From: JALZKA01 sp963734015
Lineage (GTDB): Bacteria > Actinomycetota > Thermoleophilia > Solirubrobacterales > 70-9
NCBI GenBank assembly: GCA_963734015.1
Contig: CAVTFG010000014.1
Coordinates: 62,001 to 126,000, forward strand
Length of the DNA: 64,000 nucleotides
Reading direction: 5' to 3'
Within the stretch, counting starts at the first letter, position 1; each line of letters begins with the position of its first letter. The position numbers and the translations under genes are program-made. Shown piece after piece: positions 9,914 through 17,764 of the stretch. A model generated the notes under the pieces. That model was not told the origin of the DNA. It made no database searches and saw only the letters and a program-made list of their open reading frames with translations.

Positions 9914-10429
9914 ATGGAGACTGCGGATCCCGGCCGGCGCGAGCCGGACACGGCAACGGGAACGAAGACGCCGGCCGTGCCCCCGGAGCCGATGCCCGAG
10001 GTCGAGGCCGCGTTCGAGGAGATCGAGGTCGACGCGCCACGCGTCGGGATCATCATGGGCTCGAAGAACGACAAGCCCAAGATGCATCCCGCCGGCCAGG
10101 CGCTGCAGGACGCCGGGATCCGCTACGAGGTCCGGGTGATGAGCGCCCACCGCGACCCGGAGAAGGTGCGGGAGTACTGTCACGCCGCGCGGATGCGCGG
10201 GCTCAGGGTGATCATCGCGGGCGCGGGCATGTCCGCGGCCCTGCCTGGCGTCGCCGCGGCGCACACCGACCTTCCGGTGCTCGGCGTGCCGATACTCGGC
10301 AAGACCCTGGGCGGCCTCGACGCGCTGCTCTCCGCGGTCCAGATGCCCCCGGGCGTGCCTGTGGGCTGCGTGGCGATCGACGGGTCGAAGAACGCCGGGT
10401 TGCTCGCTGCCAGAATCATCAACGCTTGA
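9914..10429 (+). CDS. purE: N5-carboxyaminoimidazole ribonucleotide mutase with N-terminal extension
   Basis: 171 residues. The last ~130 are class I PurE, which moves the carboxyl group of N5-CAIR to give CAIR: SAHRDPEKV carries the catalytic His, and GAGMSAALPGVAAAHT is the conserved loop. Two oddities: a ~42-residue acidic, Pro-rich extension precedes the domain, and the usual GSxSD substrate loop reads GSKNDKPKM. A start at a later codon could remove part of the extension, but the ATG at 9914 has a good GGAAAGGAAAG site. purK, the usual partner, is not in the window. The stop overlaps the purB TTG start (TTGA). Confidence 0.9.
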   Translation: METADPGRREPDTATGTKTPAVPPEPMPEVEAAFEEIEVDAPRVGIIMGSKNDKPKMHPAGQALQDAGIRYEVRVMSAHRDPEKVREYCHAARMRGLRVIIAGAGMSAALPGVAAAHTDLPVLGVPILGKTLGGLDALLSAVQMPPGVPVGCVAIDGSKNAGLLAARIINA

Positions 10430-11709
10430 TCCCGCGCTACACCCGTGAGGAAATAGGGGCGGTCTGGACGGACCGCCGCAAGATGGACGGCTGGCTGGCC
10501 GTGGAGCTCGCCGCGACCGACGCCTGGGCGGCCGAGGGCGTGGTGCCCGCCGAGGCCGCGGCGGCTTGCAGGGAGCGAGCCGCGTTCGAAGTCGAGGCGG
10601 TTGCCGAGCGCGAGCGCACGACCAACCACGACGTCGCGGCCTTCATCGACGTCGTGGCGGCTCGGTTGGGGAGGAGGGGCGCTGGATCCACTACGGCCTG
10701 ACGTCCTCCGACGTCCTCGACACCGCGCTGGCCCTGCAAATCCGCGACGCAGGCAAGATCCTGGTGGCCGGGGCCAGGGCCTATCGCGACGCGTTGCGCG
10801 ACCGGGCGCTGGAGCACGCTGAGACCCTCTGCGTGGGCCGGACCCACGGCGTGCACGCCGAGCCCACGACCTTCGGCCTGCGTCTCGCGGGGTTCGCCTT
10901 CGAGGCCGACCGCAACCTGTCCCGCCTGGACCGAGCGCCTCGCACAGGCCGCGGTGGGCGCCGTGTCGGGCGCCGTCGGCACCTACGCGTCGGTGCCACC
11001 CGCGGTCGAGCGGCGCATCTGCGAGACGCTCGGGATCCGCGCCGAGGACGTGTCCACCCAGGTCGTGCCACGCGACCGCCACGCGGAGCTGCTCTCGGCC
11101 ATCGCACTCGCCGGGGCGGGGCTGGAGCGCTTCGCGACCGAGGTCCGCAACCTACAGCGAACCGAGGTCCGCGAGGTCGAGGAGCCCTTTCGGGCCGGAC
11201 AGAAGGGCTCGTCGGCGATGCCGCACAAGCGAAACCCGATCACCTGCGAGCGGATCACCGGCCTGGCGCGGGTCCTGCGCGGGTACGCCCAGGTGGGCCT
11301 CGAGAACGTCGCGCTCTGGCACGAGCGGGACATCTCGCACTCGGGCGCCGAGCGCGTCGTCCTGCCCGACGCGACGATCGCGCTCGACTACATCCAGCAC
11401 CTCGGAGCCCGGGTCGCCCGCGACATGACCGTCCACGCCGACCGCATGCGCCGCAACCTCGACCTCACCTCTGGCGCGATCTTCAGCCAGCGCGCCCTCA
11501 CCGCGCTGGTCGAGTCCGGGATGAGCCGCGACGACGCCTACCGGCTGGTCCAGGAGGCGGCGCAGACCGCATGGGACGAGGAGATCCCGTTCGCCGAGCT
11601 GCTGGCGAAGAGCGCCCCCGACCTGGAGATCGCAAGCGCGCTGGACCCGAGCGCCTATCTCGAGCACGTGCCCGAGGTCATGGCGCGTCTGCAGGCGTTC
11701 GACGGGTGA
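10426..11709 (+). CDS. purB: Adenylosuccinate lyase, interrupted by two compensating frame breaks
   Basis: Cleaves SAICAR and adenylosuccinate, releasing fumarate (purine steps 8 and the AMP branch). The coding sequence occupies three frame segments: residues up to TTNHDVAAFIDVVAA (frame from 10426), then SVGEEGRWIHYGLTSSDVLD through FEADRNLSRLD, then ERLAQAAVGAVSGAVGTYAS to the stop. The first break looks like one missing base near 10660; the second like one extra (or two missing) near 10931. Once joined, the protein is ~428 residues, normal length, with the fumarase/lyase signature GSSAMPHKRNP intact. Breaks that restore the frame in an essential gene point to sequence error. TTG start overlaps the purE stop. 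Confidence 0.9.
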
Positions 11710-12735
11710 CCCCCGCCCAGGCGACCACCGAGGAGCTCCGGGGGGAGCTCGAGGCGACGCTGAGCGGCCTGATCGAGCCCGGCACCGAGATCGCGTACGT
11801 GAACCTCCCGAACATCGGCAACCTGGGCGACAACGCGATCTACGCCGGCGCCCGGCGGTCGCTCGACCGGATCGGGGCCAAGGTCGTCCTGGCGCTGGAG
11901 CCGCGTGCATACAGCCGGGCCGTGCTGCGTCGGGCGATCGGCGAGCGCGGGACGATCGTGATCCACGGCGGGGCCAACTTCGGCGACCTGTATCGCAAGC
12001 AGCCCCAGCAGACCACTCGCCGCCGGCTCCTTCGCCACTTTCCGGATGCTCGGATCATCCAACTCCCGCAGACGATCTACTTCCGCGATCCCGAAAGCTC
12101 GCCGCGCTTCATCCGCCTGTGCCGCGAGCACCGGGACTTCACGATCCTTGCCCGCGACGGCGTCAGCGTCGAGCGCGCGGCCGGGCTCGGGTTCGAGACG
12201 ACCCTGGCGCCGGATCTGGCGTTCGGCCTCGGCGCGCTGGACCGCCCCGCGGCCGCCTCGACGTCCTCGACCTGGATCGTACGTGAGGACGTCGAACGAA
12301 CGTCGGAGCCGGGCTCGATCGAGCCGTCGGCCCGCGACTGGCCCACCTGGAGGGAACAGCGCTCCGGGGCGGCCGGGACCCGATTGCGCATCGACCTGGC
12401 TTTGGTGCGCCGCCTGAATCGCGTTCGCGAGCAGGCCCCCGTGCGAGCGCGACTCCCGATCGCGCGGATGGCCGCGCGCCGCTACCAGCGTGTCGCGGAC
12501 CGGCGTGTCGCGATCGCCGCCGACATGGTCGCCGAGGGCAGAGTGCTTGGTGACCGACCGCTTTCATGGGCACGTCCTCGCCTGCCTCATGGGAATTCCG
12601 AACGTGCTCCTCGACAACTCCTACGGCAAGAACCGAGGGCTGTTCGAGACCTGGACCCACCGCTACCCGATCGCGCGCTTCGCCGAGAGTCCCGACGAGG
12701 CGCGGGAGCTCGCGCGGTCTCTGGACCCGTCCTGA
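11706..12735 (+). CDS. Polysaccharide pyruvyl transferase family protein (one frame break)
   Basis: GTG start overlaps the purB stop (GTGA). The opening IAYVNLPNIGNLGDNAIYAGAR and later IVIHGGANFGDLY belong to the polysaccharide pyruvyl transferase family, which adds ketal pyruvate to exopolysaccharide sugars; DRFHGHVLACLMGIPNVLLDNSYGKNRG near the C-terminus is the other conserved block. That last block is in a different frame from the rest: an extra T near 12547 (GTGCTTGGTGACC instead of GTGCTGGTGACC) explains it. Joined length is about 343 residues. It is followed by a glycosyltransferase 16 nt later, suggesting a two-gene surface-glycan pair attached to the purine string. Confidence 0.8.
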
Positions 12736-12751
12736 GAACATCCAACGCCCG

Positions 12752-13966
12752 ATGAAGATCGTGATGACATTCGTCGTGCGCGACGAGGCCGATGTCCTCG
12801 AGGTGAACCTCCGCGTCCATCGAGCACTCGGTGTGGACGCCTTCGCCGTGCTCGACAACGGCTCGACCGACGGCACCGCCGAGATCCTGGCGCGCTGGCG
12901 GGAGGCGGGGCTTGCGCACGTGACCACGGACCCGGCCGCCGACACCGACGAGGTGTTCCGCCAGTGGCAGACGCGCCTGGCGAAGCTCGCCGCGAGCGAG
13001 CTGGGCGCGGACTGGGTGATCAACAACGACGGGGACGAGTTCTGGTGGCCCCTGACCGGCAACCTGAAGGAGGCGTTCGCGGCGGTCCCGCCGGAGTCCA
13101 ACGGCATCCTCGCGCCCCGACTCGAGTTCGTGCCGAGGCCGGACGGGCCCGAGCCGTGGTGGGAGCGGATGACCTTGCGCGAGCGCCACACGCGCGTCCT
13201 GCCGAAAATGGCGCATCGCTCAACCTTCGACGTTCGGGTCGGCCCAGGCTCGCACCACGTGATCTCACCGACCCTGGGCGTGGGCGAGACGGCGGGGAAG
13301 CCGTCTCTGCGAGGGCTGCGCAACCGCCCGGAGCAGCCCGCGGTGATCGCTCCGGCCAGCGAGTTCTCGTGCGCGATCTTCCACCTCCCGCTGCGCTCCT
13401 TCGAGCAGTACCGCACCCGGCTTGGCATCGGGCTGCGGATCGCGCAGACCCGCGAATCGGAGCAGCTCGAGCGGCGCATCAACGAGGTGATCGGCGAGGA
13501 CGCCGCAGCCGACCGCTGGCACGAGCTGGTCGGCGACCAGCAAGCGGTTGCGGAGGCGCTCGAGGCCGGCGAGCTGGTCGAGGACACGCGCCTGCGCGAC
13601 ATGCTGCGAACTATCGGCCCGCCCGGTGCGGACGGCTCCCTCGAGCCGCCGCCCTACTCGGCGGAGCCCCCCGCGGAGGGGCTCGACGCGGCGCGCGCCG
13701 AGCTCACGCGCGAGGCCCTGGCCGCCCTGACCCACAACCACGCCCAGACGCTCGGCGAGCGGGACAGCGCGACCGCATCACTCGCGGCGAAGCACGAGCG
13801 CCTGATGAACGCGCGCCGCAAACACCGGGAGAAGACCAAGGACCTGCGCCTGAAGCTCACGCGGGTCCGCAAGCAGGCACGGGCCGCGGAGCGTCGCGTC
13901 GAGCGGATCCGCGGCAGCCGCTGGTGGCGGTTGCGGCCCCGCTTGCCGAAGCGCCGGAAGCGCTAG
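12752..13966 (+). CDS. Family 2-like glycosyltransferase with C-terminal coiled coil
   Basis: 404 residues. The N-terminus MKIVMTFVVRDEADVLEVNL with AVLDNGSTDGTAEIL is the nucleotide-sugar fold of GT2/GT92-like enzymes, and NNDGDEFWW near residue 90 supplies the DxD-type metal/sugar-nucleotide motif. The last ~80 residues (from about 325) are a charged helix rich in Arg, Lys and Glu ending RGSRWWRLRPRLPKRRKR, probably a coiled coil plus a basic membrane-surface anchor. Acceptor and donor are unknown. It runs after the pyruvyl transferase gene; its last 4 bases overlap the end of the convergent P450 gene. Confidence 0.75.
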   Translation: MKIVMTFVVRDEADVLEVNLRVHRALGVDAFAVLDNGSTDGTAEILARWREAGLAHVTTDPAADTDEVFRQWQTRLAKLAASELGADWVINNDGDEFWWPLTGNLKEAFAAVPPESNGILAPRLEFVPRPDGPEPWWERMTLRERHTRVLPKMAHRSTFDVRVGPGSHHVISPTLGVGETAGKPSLRGLRNRPEQPAVIAPASEFSCAIFHLPLRSFEQYRTRLGIGLRIAQTRESEQLERRINEVIGEDAAADRWHELVGDQQAVAEALEAGELVEDTRLRDMLRTIGPPGADGSLEPPPYSAEPPAEGLDAARAELTREALAALTHNHAQTLGERDSATASLAAKHERLMNARRKHREKTKDLRLKLTRVRKQARAAERRVERIRGSRWWRLRPRLPKRRKR

Positions 13967-15267
13967 AGCCGGCCCTCGAGCACGGCGAGGGTTCCGCCCG
14001 CCGGAGACAGCGTCACGTTCCTTCGGACCGCTCGCTCGGGGCGTTCGGATCCCGGCCGCAGCTCGCACGAGCGCAGGATCGTCTCCAGGGCGACCCGCAT
14101 CTCGAACTGGGCGAAGGCGGCGCCGATGCAGCGCCGGGTGCCTCCGCCGAACGGGATCCATGAGTACGTCTCGGCCTCGCCCTCGAGGAACCGCTCCGGC
14201 CGGAACGCGTACGGCTCCGGATAGAGGTCGGGGCGGGTATGGGTCAGCGAGATCGCCGCCATGACGATCGTTCCGGCGTCCAGCTCGTAGCCGCCGAGCC
14301 CGGCCGGCTCGCGCAGCTCCCGGCCCGTGAACGGGACCACCGGACGCACGCGAAGCGACTCCTCGATGACCGCGTCCAGGTATTCGAACTCCCCGGCCCG
14401 GACCTCGTCGGTGAGGCGGGCGAACGCATCGGGATTCCGGAACAGGAGATCGAACGTCCACGCGAGCCCGGTCGCGGTCGTCTCGTGGCCCGCCAGCAGG
14501 AGCGTCATCAGCTGGTCGCGCAGCTCCGCGTCCTCCATCCGGGAGCCGTCGTCGAACCGGGCCTCGACGAGCATCGAGAGGATGTCGTCCCGCTCGCTCA
14601 GATCGGGATCGGCCCGGCGTTCCGTGATCTCCGCGGCCAGGAGCTCGTCGATCCGGGTGCTCAGGCCGTCGAGCCGCCGGTACATCGGCGTGCGGCGCAG
14701 GCCGGGGACGATGAACCCGACGGCGCGCGGTGATGCCGTGGCGCCGAGGATCTCCACGAGCGCGCCGCTCAGCTCGTCGCGGCGGCGCTCGTCGGTGATG
14801 CCGAAGACGGCCCGGAGGATCACCTCGAGGGTGATCGCCTGCATGCTCGGGTGGAGCCGGAAGGGGGTGCCCACGGGCCAGCTCGCCACGGAGCGCTCGG
14901 CGGCAGCCGAGATGACCTCCTCGTAGGCCCGCATGCGCTCGCCGTGGAACGGTGGCAGCATCAGCTTGCGCCGGCGCAGGTGCTCGGAGCCCTCCTGGAG
15001 GAGCAGCGAGCCGGGACCGAGCAGCGGGCCGAGGATGATGTTGCGCCCCGGCGCGATCGTGTTGACGCGATCGGCGGCGAAGAGCTTCTTCAGGGAAGCG
15101 GGGTCGGAGATGAAGACCAGCTCGCCCGGGCCGTGGACGCTGGCGTGGAACGTCTCGCCGAGCTCGGCGCGCCAATGCTCCATGAACGCGCCGGGGCGAA
15201 CCAGGAACCGCAGTGTCTGAAGCGCCTTGGGCAGCGGGACTCGCGGCGGAGCCCCGTTTCGGCTCAT
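13963..15267 (-). CDS. Cytochrome P450
   Basis: 434 residues from the ATG at 15267. Hallmarks in order: I-helix oxygen-binding motif AGHETTATGLAW, K-helix ExxR in EESLRVRP, PERF, and the heme-thiolate loop FGGGTRRCIGAAFAQFEM with the axial Cys. Soluble class I bacterial enzyme expected to need ferredoxin and reductase, which are not encoded here; substrate unknown. The ATG overlaps the stop of csoR (ATGA), so the two are translationally coupled and controlled by the copper-type operator ahead of csoR. P450 in a CsoR operon is unusual. Confidence 0.95.
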   Translation of the reverse strand: MSRNGAPPRVPLPKALQTLRFLVRPGAFMEHWRAELGETFHASVHGPGELVFISDPASLKKLFAADRVNTIAPGRNIILGPLLGPGSLLLQEGSEHLRRRKLMLPPFHGERMRAYEEVISAAAERSVASWPVGTPFRLHPSMQAITLEVILRAVFGITDERRRDELSGALVEILGATASPRAVGFIVPGLRRTPMYRRLDGLSTRIDELLAAEITERRADPDLSERDDILSMLVEARFDDGSRMEDAELRDQLMTLLLAGHETTATGLAWTFDLLFRNPDAFARLTDEVRAGEFEYLDAVIEESLRVRPVVPFTGRELREPAGLGGYELDAGTIVMAAISLTHTRPDLYPEPYAFRPERFLEGEAETYSWIPFGGGTRRCIGAAFAQFEMRVALETILRSCELRPGSERPERAVRRNVTLSPAGGTLAVLEGRL

Positions 15268-15560
15268 CGGGTCCTGGCGAAGCGGTCGACAGCCGCCATC
15301 AGCTCGTCGACCTTCTCGTCGGCCTCGGAGCCGCCGCGCTCGATTGCGCCGCGCACGCAGTGGTCGGTGTGGTCTTCGAGGAGCCGCAGGCCGACGCCGT
15401 CGAGGGCCTTGGTGATCGCGCCGAGCTGGGTCAGCACGTCGATGCAATAGGCGTCGTCCTCGACCATGCCCCGGACCCCGCGCACCTGCCCCTCGATCCG
15501 GGACAGGCGCTTGAGAATCGCATCGCGGTCGCTGACGTAGCCGGGGTGGGTTTCGTTCAT
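15264..15560 (-). CDS. csoR: CsoR-family copper-responsive repressor
   Basis: 98 residues, typical CsoR/RcnR (DUF156) four-helix repressor. The Cu(I) ligand set is complete: Cys39, His64 and Cys68 with exactly the C-x24-H-x3-C spacing of M. tuberculosis CsoR (36/61/65), within AYCIDVLTQL and EDHTDHCVRG. The ATG at 15560 is chosen because a -10 TATAGT ends 6 nt before it, which makes a leaderless mRNA; upstream codons are open only by base composition. Its own operator overlaps that -10. It is followed in the operon by a P450 instead of the usual copper P-type ATPase. Confidence 0.92.
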   Translation of the reverse strand: MNETHPGYVSDRDAILKRLSRIEGQVRGVRGMVEDDAYCIDVLTQLGAITKALDGVGLRLLEDHTDHCVRGAIERGGSEADEKVDELMAAVDRFARTR

Positions 15561-15566
15561 AGGACC

Positions 15567-15586
15567 ACTATACCCGGTAGGGGTAT
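15567..15586 (-). promoter_or_regulatory. csoR-P450 promoter with CsoR operator
   Basis: A perfect inverted repeat ATACCC-N5-GGGTAT (15570-15586) matches the known CsoR operator pattern (TAnACCC/GGGTnTA arms). It overlaps the -10 hexamer TATAGT (15572-15567, minus strand), so a bound repressor would block RNA polymerase. Autoregulation by CsoR is established for the family; here it would also cover the P450. Confidence 0.8.
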
Positions 15587-15646
15587 TTTGGCGAGGTCGC
15601 CGAGGGACGGGACGGCCGCTTCCGTTGTTAGCATCGCGGTGATCTC

Positions 15647-15699
15647 GTGAGCGACGCAAGGCGCGAAACCAACTTTGCCTCCCCGGTAGGGGAAGGTTT

Positions 15700-15703
<4 letters not shown>
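15647..15703 (+). CDS. Candidate leader peptide of purC (18 residues)
   Basis: GTG-started ORF encoding VSDARRETNFASPVGEGL. Its TGA (15701-15703) overlaps the purC GTG (15700-15702), so ribosomes finishing the peptide would sit on the purC start: translational coupling. A TAGCAT hexamer at 15629-15634 could drive a near-leaderless transcript. The first twelve residues match those of a second short ORF ahead of purF (23346-23504) at nine positions including the start, with synonymous differences at Arg5, Ala11 and Ser12. Function is unknown; a regulatory uORF is the working idea. Confidence 0.45.
15678..15696. promoter_or_regulatory. Second CCCGGTAGGGG palindromic core (CsoR-like site?)
   Basis: CCT-CCCC-GGTA-GGGG-AAGG forms a hairpin-capable inverted repeat 4 nt before the purC start. 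The 11-mer CCCGGTAGGGG (15682-15692) is identical to the centre of the CsoR operator 109 bp upstream (15573-15583), but the outer TA/AT arms are absent. It may be a weak secondary operator, an RNA hairpin sequestering the purC start, or coincidence. Confidence 0.3.
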
Positions 15704-16552
<849 letters not shown>

Positions 16553-16559
16553 GCGTCTG

Positions 16560-16785
16560 GTGAAGGTCCGGGTGCTGATCCGGCCCGAAGGAAGGGATCC
16601 TCGACCCTCAGGGCAAGGCCGTGGAGCGGGCGCTCCCGGCGCTGGGCTTCAGCGGGATCGAGCACGTCCGCGTCGGCCGCATGGTCGAGCTCGAGGCGGA
16701 GAGCGCCGACCAGCTCCCGGACCTCTGCGAGAAGCTCCTGGCGAACCCGCTGATCGAGGATTACGAAATCGTCGAGGTCACCTGA
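16560..16785 (+). CDS. purS: FGAM synthase subunit PurS, one frame break
   Basis: Small (~75-residue) subunit of the three-part phosphoribosylformylglycinamidine synthase PurLQS. GTG start. KVRVLIRP is read in the first frame and KEGILDPQGKAVERALPALGF onward in the next; removing one G at 16587 (CCCGAAGGAAGGG for CCCAAGGAAGGG) restores the canonical PurS N-terminus. Its TGA (16783-16785) shares a base with the purQ ATG. Order purS-purQ-(DUF2277)-purL is standard for actinobacteria. Confidence 0.88.
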
Positions 16786-17452
16786 TGCGATTCGGGGTGC
16801 TGCAGTTCCCCGGGTCGTGCGACGAACGCGACGCGCTCGCGGCATGCGAGCGGGTCGGTGACGCGCGGCTCGTCTGGCACGAGGAGACGGATCTCGCGGA
16901 CATCGACGCCGTGATCGTCCCCGGCGGGTTCTCCTACGGCGACTACCTGCGGGCGGGCGCAATCGCCCGGTTCGCTCCCGCCATGGAGTCCGTGGCCCGC
17001 TTCGCCGCGGACGGCGGCCCGGTGCTCGGGATCTGCAACGGCTTCCAGGTCCTGTGCGAGGGCGGCCTCCTCCCCGGCGCGCTGCTCCCGAACGAGGGGC
17101 TCCGCTTCCACTTCCGGCAGGTCGAGCTGGAGGTCGAAGGGGAATGCGCCTGGACGGCCGGCATCGAGGCCGGCGAGCGGCTCTCGATCCCCACCAAGCA
17201 CATGACCGGCCGGTTCTTCGCGCCCGACGACGAGCTCGACCGGCTCGAGGGTGACGGGCAGGTGGTGCTCCGCTACGCCGCCGCCTCGAATCCGAACGGC
17301 TCGCGCGAAACATCGCCGGCATCGCAAACGAGGCCGGCAACGTGATGGGCCTCATGCCGCACCCGGAGCATGCGGTCGACCCGCTCACCGGCTCGACCGA
17401 CGGCCTGCGCCTCTTCGCGGCGGTTGCCGGCCGCGTTACATCCGCCGCGTAG
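16785..17452 (+). CDS. purQ: FGAM synthase glutaminase subunit PurQ, one frame break
   Basis: Class I glutamine amidotransferase that supplies ammonia to PurL. Starts MRFGVLQFPGSCDERD; VLGICNGFQVLCEGGLLPG holds the nucleophilic Cys. The end of the protein is shifted: after NPNGSRE the frame moves, and adding one A to the AAA run at 17308-17310 gives ENIAGIANEAGNVMGLMPHPEHAV, which contains the catalytic His-x-Glu (HPEH). Corrected length ~222 residues, normal. Overlaps the purS stop by one base (TGATG). Confidence 0.92.
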
Positions 17453-17474
17453 CGCTTGCCGCTACCTTGGTCGT

Positions 17475-17747
17475 ATGTGCCGCAACATCAGAACCCTCCA
17501 CAATTTCGAGCCATCCGCGACCAACGAGGAGATCAGCGACGCCGCGCTTCAGTACGTGCGGAAGATCAGCGGGTCGAGCAAGCCCTCGCAAGCCAATGCC
17601 GAGGCCTTCGACCGTGCCGTTGCCGAGGTCACCGAGGCCACTACGCGCCTGCTCGATTCGCTCGTGACGAACGCTCCGCCGAAGGACCGCGAGGTCGAGG
17701 CGGCGAAGCGCCGCGCGCGTGCCGAGCAGCGCTTCGCGACCGCCTGA
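17475..17747 (+). CDS. DUF2277 family protein
   Basis: 90 residues, MCRNIRTLHNFEPSATNEEI, the highly conserved beginning of DUF2277. ATG at 17475 follows a TACCTT hexamer (17463-17468) by 6 nt, consistent with a leaderless promoter of its own. The C-terminus is a basic helix (EVEAAKRRARAEQRFATA). Function unknown; small helical protein, common in actinobacteria. It sits between purQ and purL. Confidence 0.85.
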   Translation: MCRNIRTLHNFEPSATNEEISDAALQYVRKISGSSKPSQANAEAFDRAVAEVTEATTRLLDSLVTNAPPKDREVEAAKRRARAEQRFATA

Positions 17748-17764
17748 GTACCGCATAACCTGCG

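Noticed and set aside
10426..11709. Programmed frameshifting in purB
   Set aside because: No slippery heptamer or stem-loop at either break, and similar breaks occur in many unrelated genes; sequence error is simpler.
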